Part shown: one piece after another, positions 13,311 through 16,406 of the stretch | How positions within the stretch are numbered: the first letter of the stretch is position 1 | How the letters are laid out: each line of letters starts with the position of its first letter | Source of the DNA: CAYRIF01 sp964424205 | GTDB taxonomy: Bacteria > Bacteroidota > Bacteroidia > Cytophagales > Cyclobacteriaceae | Direction: 5' to 3' | Assembly: GCA_964424205.1 (NCBI GenBank) | Contig: CAYRIF010000052.1 | Location: 1 to 16,406, forward strand | Length of the DNA: 16,406 nt | The notes under the pieces: generated by a model | Told to the model about the DNA's origin: nothing | Seen by the model: only the letters and a program-made list of their open reading frames with translations | The model's database searches: none | Position numbers and translations under genes: made by a program

Positions 13311-13898
13311 TTATTCCCAGTTCCCAGTTGTTGTAATTTCTGTTTTTGAGCCAAACCTCAACGGCCTTCTGTTTCTTCGCTCATCATCCTCTTTACGCGT
13401 TTTGTCAACGGGATCTGAATCAACCACTTCAATAACATCTACTGTAACGCCCGATTTTTGAATTCTATCAGCAAAAATATTAAATTTCTTTTCTGAACCT
13501 GGTACATACGCAAGCCTATCAATATCCAACTCAGGGTATTTTGCTGCTGAAAATAACGAATCTTTCACATTCACTGCGTCCAATGTATCAATGTGCATGA
13601 TGATACTATCAACACCATATCCCAACGGAATAATTTCAGGTTTTTTCTGAACAATATATAATTTTCCTTCATTTATAAAAGAGGTTAACTTGTCCCAGTC
13701 ACTTGTAAACTGACCGTTTGTCGCTTGGTACGCCTGTTCCGCCTCCCTAATAATCATTAATTTTTCTTTAACTTGTTGCTCTACTTCTGCGATGTTTCTT
13801 TTTGTTTCAATATCAGAATAGATGAAATGAACAAGGTAGTAAGCCAACCCTAGCGCAACAACGCCAAGAACATAAGTTAGAATTTTGGTGTTATTCAT
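13311..13898 (-). CDS. Single-pass membrane protein of unknown function, upstream of DUF3822
   Basis: This 195-residue protein has one N-terminal membrane segment (about 6-27, ILTYVLGVVALGLAYYLVHF). A short coiled-coil-like stretch (about 33-58, with many Glu, Gln and Lys) is followed by AYQATNGQFTSDWDKLTSFI, and a soluble domain continues to a basic, Arg-rich C-terminus. A helix followed by AYxxxNGxFxxxWxxL recalls pilin or pseudopilin pseudo-repeats in type II secretion proteins, but the processing motif is not clear. No function is assigned. It is the first gene of the operon with the DUF3822 gene and coaD. With an ASKHA-like DUF3822 protein, a membrane assembly role is conceivable but unproven. 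Confidence 0.8.
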   Translation of the reverse strand: MNNTKILTYVLGVVALGLAYYLVHFIYSDIETKRNIAEVEQQVKEKLMIIREAEQAYQATNGQFTSDWDKLTSFINEGKLYIVQKKPEIIPLGYGVDSIIMHIDTLDAVNVKDSLFSAAKYPELDIDRLAYVPGSEKKFNIFADRIQKSGVTVDVIEVVDSDPVDKTRKEDDERRNRRPLRFGSKTEITTTGNWE

Positions 13899-13945
13899 AA
13901 TAATTACTTTTTAAAAATGAAATTTAGTGTAACAGTTAGATTTAG

Positions 13946-13972
13946 AATATTTCCGCATATTATGGAAATATT
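13946..13972. repeat. Perfect 9-bp inverted repeat after the second Nudix gene
   Basis: AATATTTCC (13946-13954) and GGAAATATT (13964-13972) pair across a 9-base loop, ending one base before the Nudix stop codon. On the plus strand the right arm continues into a short T run. On the minus strand, the direction of both neighbours, no U tract follows. It may be a 3'-end hairpin of the Nudix transcript or a binding palindrome for the downstream operon. Confidence 0.45.
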
Positions 13973-13973
13973 T

Positions 13974-14456
13974 TTAATTATTAAAATAAAAACTACTCAT
14001 ATTTAATAGTTCTTGTATAGAATTGCAATGTTTAAATAAATTATGCTTCTTTTTTGTGCTTATTTGATTTATTTCGTCAAACTCCATAAATTTCACGTCT
14101 TCAATTATTTGTTCACTCATTTCAGGATCTCTGCCACAAATCAATGCTCCTCCCACGCTTTCTACTCTGAAAAACATTTCTATCGCGTGAAATTTAGCAC
14201 TTCTGAACTCAGATACAAATAACAACTCATGTACCTTAATATCTAAGCCAACCTCTTCTTTATATTCCCGTTTTAAATTATCTATAATAGATATTCCATA
14301 TTCTACTCCTCCTCCAGGTGGAATCCACACGTATTTCCCTTCACCTATAGCACGATGTTTAACCATTAAAATAGTTTCTTTCTCAATTAAAATACCACAA
14401 ACCCGAACTCTAAGTTTATTTCCATATACGTTTTCTATTTCCTTTTTAAGTGACAT
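13974..14456 (-). CDS. Nudix hydrolase (short, MutT-like)
   Basis: This 160-residue protein is a single Nudix domain. The core reads VWIPPGGGVEYG, then REYKEEVGLD. The REx2EE catalytic helix is complete. The residue usually Glu in the GX5E part of the box is Ile (GGVEYGIS), a deviation from consensus. The WIPPGGG start and length suggest a MutT/NUDT-like nucleotide or nucleotide-sugar hydrolase; the substrate is not predictable. It stands alone: the gene below starts 75 bp away and the gene above is divergent. The start at 14456 (MSLKKEIENVYG) is the first in frame and gives a normal length. Confidence 0.88.
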   Translation of the reverse strand: MSLKKEIENVYGNKLRVRVCGILIEKETILMVKHRAIGEGKYVWIPPGGGVEYGISIIDNLKREYKEEVGLDIKVHELLFVSEFRSAKFHAIEMFFRVESVGGALICGRDPEMSEQIIEDVKFMEFDEINQISTKKKHNLFKHCNSIQELLNMSSFYFNN

Positions 14457-14561
14457 CGCGAAAATGTGTTTATCCTAATAATACAAAATTTCAAAAAAGT
14501 CACAAATGGAGAGATTAACCCAGAATATTCATTTAATTAGCTTGGTGTATATGCAAGGCAT

Positions 14562-14584
14562 AAAAAAACCCCACAGAATGGGTT
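14562..14584 (-). terminator. Weak terminator-like hairpin on the minus strand
   Basis: AACCC / GGGTT arms (14567-14571, 14580-14584) with a T run on the minus strand (opposite A14562-14568) look like a short intrinsic terminator. It would face transcription from the receptor side, where no minus-strand gene is known. The 5-bp stem is weak, and one arm is part of a TTAACCCA site. Confidence 0.25.
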
Positions 14585-14608
14585 AATCCATATTAAGTTA
14601 TTTTTATA

Positions 14609-14616
14609 TACTTTTG
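14609..14616 (+). promoter_or_regulatory. Candidate -7 promoter box for the TonB-dependent receptor
   Basis: TACTTTTG matches TAnnTTTG fully, 28 bases before the ATG at 14644. No TTTG lies at the -33 distance; that region instead holds a TTAACCCA inverted site, which suggests activator-dependent or repressible control. Confidence 0.45.
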
Positions 14617-14643
14617 AGTTACAAAAATTAACCCACTATTTAC

Positions 14644-16406
14644 ATGGTACATTTTTATAAGGCAAAAACAATTACGCTAGTATTGTTAGCATTTGTATTT
14701 TTTAATAAATCCGTTGCTCAAGGATTAGAAGACAAAAAAATAAGTGGTGTGAAAAATACGATCACTGTTAAAGCTTTTTTCAAGCAACTTGAAAGCAAAT
14801 ATGACATTAAAATTTTCTATAAACCCGAATGGTTTGAAGGGGTTGGTATTGATATCAGCGTTAATGGCAAAACAGTAAGAACAGTTTTAGGTGAAATTAA
14901 ACAACAAAATACCCTCGAAATAGAATATAGAGATGCATACATCATTTTTTATAAATCCAAGCACTTCATTTTAGAGAAGTATAATGAAATAGAAGGGTCT
15001 AGTGAAAACAACTTGGTGGTTATTGGAGATGCTTCCAAAAACATAAGTGCGGAAGAAGTAATACTCTCTGGAAAAGTGATGGACGGAAGTACAGATAAAT
15101 ATATTTATGGTGCTCAAGTTTATGTGAAAGAGTTGAAAACAGGTACAACAACTTCAAAATTAGGGGATTATTCGGTTTCCATGAAACCAGGACTATATCA
15201 CCTATCTGTCAGCTACCTAGGATTTATAGCCTCCTATTACACGATATTAATAAAATCAAGTGGCATACTAAACATTGACTTAATAGAGCATTTTACAAAT
15301 CTTGAAGAAGTAGTAATTAACGATTCCAGAACAGATGAAAATGTGTCAGGAAATGATATGGGTAAAACTAGGTTAAGTATAAGTACCATTAAAAAAATGC
15401 CTGCGTTTTTAGGGGAAGTTGATATTGTCAAAAGTCTCCTACTGCTACCAGGTGTCACTTCGGTGGGCGAAGGCTCGGCAGGTTTTAATGTAAGAGGCGG
15501 TACAACAGACCAAAACCTATTTTTACTTGACCAGTCTCCGGTATTTAATGCTTCTCACCTATTTGGATTTTTCTCAAGTTTTAACTCAGAAGCTGTTGAA
15601 AGTGTTACCTTATATAAAGGAGGTGTTCCAGCAAAATATGGCGGTAGAGCATCTTCCGTTTTAGATGTAACAACGAAAGAAGGAGACACCGAAAAACTAA
15701 AAATAAGTGGAGGAATCGGAATAATCTCTAGCAGGTTGTTGGCTGAAATACCAATAGTTAAAGGGAAAAGTGCACTTGTGATTGGAGGTAGAACCTCTTA
15801 TTCTGATTGGATACTAAAAAAAGTTCATGATCTTAATATAAAAAGAAGTAGTGCTAAGTTTTATGATGCCAACGTAAAATGGCATTACAGTATTGGAGAA
15901 TATGACAAAATTTCGCTGTCAGCTTATGTGAGCAATGATAAATTTAAATTTGCTGCTGACACATCCTACCAATGGCAAAGCAAAAATGGATCCTTTACTT
16001 GGTCGCATCTTTTCAGCAAAAAATTTGTAAGTTCTGTAACCGGGATCTATTCGGATTATAGCTACTCTGTAGAAGGCTTGGCAAACCCTTTTACCTTCCA
16101 TTTAAAATCAAGAATAAATTACAGGGCAGCTAAAACAGATTTTAGCTACGCGCTGAGCGGTAGCCACAGTATTGATTTTGGAATAATTGCAGGTCAGTAC
16201 CAATTTACACCTGGAAAGCTGTCAGTTGATGACATTTCTTCTGTTGTAGTTCCAATAAAATTAGAAAATGAACAATCATTGGAAGCGGCAGTTTATATCG
16301 AAGATGAGTTTGTTATTAATCCAAAACTTACCGTTACTGGAGGGTTGCGTTATTCATTGTACTGGAATATAGGCAAAGGAAATGTATTAACCTATCAAGA
16401 TACGAA
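14644..16406 (+). CDS. TonB-dependent outer-membrane receptor with STN and carboxypeptidase-like N-terminal domains (partial)
   Basis: From ATG 14644 there are 587 codons, running off the window inside the beta-barrel. The order is signal peptide (about 1-23, ending SVAQ) and an STN-like secretin/TonB short domain (about 40-105: FFKQLESKYDIKIFYKPEWF ... LEIEYRDAYIIFY). A carboxypeptidase-regulatory-like beta-sandwich (about 140-215: LSGKVMDGSTDKYIYGAQVY ... GDYSVSMKPGLYHLSVSYLG) is next. A TonB plug (about 237-345: KSLLLLPGV, GFNVRGGTTDQNLFLLDQ, VESVTLYKGGVPAKYGGRAS) and barrel strands follow. The STN domain often passes a signal to a FecR-type anti-sigma factor, but no such gene is in this window. 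Such receptors import siderophores, vitamins, glycans or peptides; the ligand is unknown. It is divergent from the short Nudix gene. Confidence 0.93.
   Translation, partial: MVHFYKAKTITLVLLAFVFFNKSVAQGLEDKKISGVKNTITVKAFFKQLESKYDIKIFYKPEWFEGVGIDISVNGKTVRTVLGEIKQQNTLEIEYRDAYIIFYKSKHFILEKYNEIEGSSENNLVVIGDASKNISAEEVILSGKVMDGSTDKYIYGAQVYVKELKTGTTTSKLGDYSVSMKPGLYHLSVSYLGFIASYYTILIKSSGILNIDLIEHFTNLEEVVINDSRTDENVSGNDMGKTRLSISTIKKMPAFLGEVDIVKSLLLLPGVTSVGEGSAGFNVRGGTTDQNLFLLDQSPVFNASHLFGFFSSFNSEAVESVTLYKGGVPAKYGGRASSVLDVTTKEGDTEKLKISGGIGIISSRLLAEIPIVKGKSALVIGGRTSYSDWILKKVHDLNIKRSSAKFYDANVKWHYSIGEYDKISLSAYVSNDKFKFAADTSYQWQSKNGSFTWSHLFSKKFVSSVTGIYSDYSYSVEGLANPFTFHLKSRINYRAAKTDFSYALSGSHSIDFGIIAGQYQFTPGKLSVDDISSVVVPIKLENEQSLEAAVYIEDEFVINPKLTVTGGLRYSLYWNIGKGNVLTYQDT

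Larger units (their letters stand above)
14513..14635. promoter_or_regulatory. Three TTAACCCA sites upstream of the TonB-dependent receptor
   Basis: GATTAACCCA occurs at 14513-14522, its exact reverse complement at 14579-14588, and ATTAACCCA at 14627-14635. The last lies just downstream of the candidate -7 box, 9 bases before the ATG, where a repressor or RNA control element could act. Three matching 9-10-mers within 123 bases of a divergent promoter region suggest operator sites for an unknown regulator. Confidence 0.4.

Noticed and set aside
15237..15458. Minus-strand open frame within the TonB-dependent receptor
   Set aside because: Antisense shadow of the plug domain without its own promoter or motif.
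1..16406. CRISPR arrays, insertion sequences, prophage or defence genes
   Set aside because: No regularly spaced direct repeats, no transposase or integrase and no phage-type proteins are visible in either strand.

Overview
The window is AT-rich and looks like a chromosomal segment from a member of Bacteroidota, probably a free-living Cytophagales-type organism. This rests on several things. Promoter candidates match the Bacteroidota -33/-7 consensus (TTTG ... TAnnTTTG). One receptor combines STN, carboxypeptidase-like, plug and barrel parts. There is a coaD-linked DUF3822 gene, a LysM/double-psi beta-barrel wall protein, and no strong Shine-Dalgarno sequences. The assignment is inference from gene content; no rRNA or species marker is present.

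Layout, left to right. (1) 1-671, minus strand: partial gene for an exported metallo-beta-lactamase-fold lipoprotein resembling N-acyl-homoserine lactonases. (2) 672-857: a junction holding a 48-bp degenerate copy of the 3' end of sufB and a compact inverted-repeat element. (3) 858-2303, minus: intact sufB (Fe-S cluster assembly), with no sufC, sufD or sufS beside it. (4) 2427-2900, minus: an Lrp/AsnC regulator with a palindromic upstream region. (5) 2974-3238, plus: a self-contained RNA transcription unit made of a near-consensus promoter, a 143-nt class II tRNA-like gene with a greatly enlarged variable arm, and an intrinsic terminator. (6) 3353-5035, plus: a long-chain acyl-CoA synthetase. 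(7) 5197-7002, minus: a 601-residue uncharacterised Cys-containing protein. (8) 7073-9186, minus: kdsB and an NfeD-family membrane protease, probably one operon. (9) 9356-10447, plus: the LysM/DPBB wall protein, convergent with pyrE (10453-11103, minus). (10) 11281-11949, plus: a Nudix hydrolase, convergent with the operon membrane protein - DUF3822 protein - coaD (13898 down to 11956, minus). (11) 13974-14456, minus: a second Nudix hydrolase, divergent from a TonB-dependent receptor (14644 to the window end, plus).

Most genes are core metabolism or envelope: Fe-S assembly, fatty-acid activation, KDO for lipopolysaccharide, pyrimidine and CoA synthesis, cell-wall binding and nutrient uptake. 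The least ordinary item is the tRNA-like gene at 3042-3184. It keeps the conserved tRNA tertiary-core bases and a Leu-type D arm, but has GUC at the anticodon position and a 74-nt variable region. The sufB end duplication and its inverted-repeat element form the second anomaly.
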